A stretch of 64,000 bases of DNA from Hoyosella subflava DQS3-9A1. GTDB lineage: Bacteria; Actinomycetota; Actinomycetes; Mycobacteriales; Mycobacteriaceae. Below, piece after piece: positions 63,795 through 64,000 of the stretch. Every line of letters starts with the position of its first letter. Within the stretch, counting starts at the first letter, position 1. The notes under the pieces are model-generated. The model was not told the origin of the DNA. It saw nothing but the letters and a program-made list of their open reading frames with translations, and made no database searches. The stretch spans positions 1,364,001-1,428,000 of the forward strand of contig NC_015564.1 of NCBI RefSeq assembly GCF_000214175.1, given 5' to 3'. A program made the position numbers and the translations under genes.

Positions 63795-64000
63795 TGACAC
63801 CGCAGTCTTTTTCTGCCCGGTCGATGCCGGTGCCTGATGGGCTTGAGGGGATGCGGGTTGATGCGGGTCTCGCGCGGCTGCTCGGATTGTCACGGACGGC
63901 AGTTGCGACACTCACGGACAATGGCTCCGTCCTCGTCGATGGCGCGGTCGCGGGGAAGTCAGATCGTCTGCATGCGGGAGCGTGGCTTGAGGTCGAACTG
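63791..64000 (+). CDS. rluD: RluA/RluD-family pseudouridine synthase, N-terminal part
   Basis: The first 70 codons are present and the gene runs off the window. The segment contains an S4 RNA-binding domain: [19 protein letters not shown], then [16 protein letters not shown] and AGAWLEVEL. The N-terminal S4 domain and the position directly after lspA are typical of RluD-type enzymes, which modify 23S rRNA. The ATG at 63791 overlaps the lspA stop; an ATG directly after it (63794) is equally possible. The catalytic domain is outside the window. Confidence 0.82.
   Translation, partial: MMTPQSFSARSMPVPDGLEGMRVDAGLARLLGLSRTAVATLTDNGSVLVDGAVAGKSDRLHAGAWLEVEL

Overview
This 64 kb window comes from a moderately high-GC actinobacterium of the mycolic-acid group (order Mycobacteriales). 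The order mraZ-rsmH-ftsL-pbpB-murE-murF-mraY-murD-ftsW-murG-murC-ftsQ-ftsZ-pgeF-yggS-sepF-yggT-divIVA(wag31) is the mycobacterial division and cell-wall (dcw) order, with no ftsA. GlgM/GlgE-type maltose-1-phosphate genes, an MTB12-like lipoprotein and an actinobacterial translational T-box before ileS agree with this. The genus cannot be fixed from the sequence; a Hoyosella-like organism is only a guess. No tRNA, rRNA, CRISPR array, transposase or phage gene was seen.

Region 1 (1-20.6 kb): the tail of a DUF3040 membrane protein gene, a noncoding regulatory stretch with MraZ-box-like repeats, then the dcw cluster on the + strand, mostly with 4-base start/stop overlaps. An mraW-type RNA hairpin lies before rsmH. 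FtsZ has its own upstream region. SepF, a YggT-family protein and DivIVA/Wag31 close the block.

Region 2 (20.6-36.2 kb): storage-glucan metabolism. treX and treY are on the minus strand; treZ is not next to them. They diverge from a six-gene + strand operon glgC-pgm-glgP-glgM-glgE-glgB, which links glucose-1-phosphate, ADP-glucose, maltose-1-phosphate and branched alpha-glucan. The glgC leader is rich in inverted repeats and holds a Crp/GlxR-like site.

Region 3 (36.2-57.8 kb): accessory metabolism. It holds an agmatine deiminase / N-carbamoylputrescine amidase pair with a divergent TetR regulator, a secreted collagen-like protein, an erythromycin-esterase-family protein with a tiny basic protein, and a four-gene minus-strand operon (patatin, Baeyer-Villiger-type monooxygenase, short-chain dehydrogenase, metallo-beta-lactamase-fold hydrolase). 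These are followed by a DUF418 membrane protein, glycerate kinase, a CitE-like lyase, gabT-gabD with a divergent PucR-type regulator, and a compact NAD-type glutamate dehydrogenase. Agmatine, putrescine, GABA, succinate and glutamate form a plausible common theme.

Region 4 (57.8-64 kb): a small membrane protein, the T-box leader and ileS, two lipoproteins, lspA and the start of an rluD-type pseudouridine synthase. In many actinobacteria divIVA is followed closely by ileS, lspA and rluD. Here about 37 kb of metabolic genes lie between divIVA and ileS.
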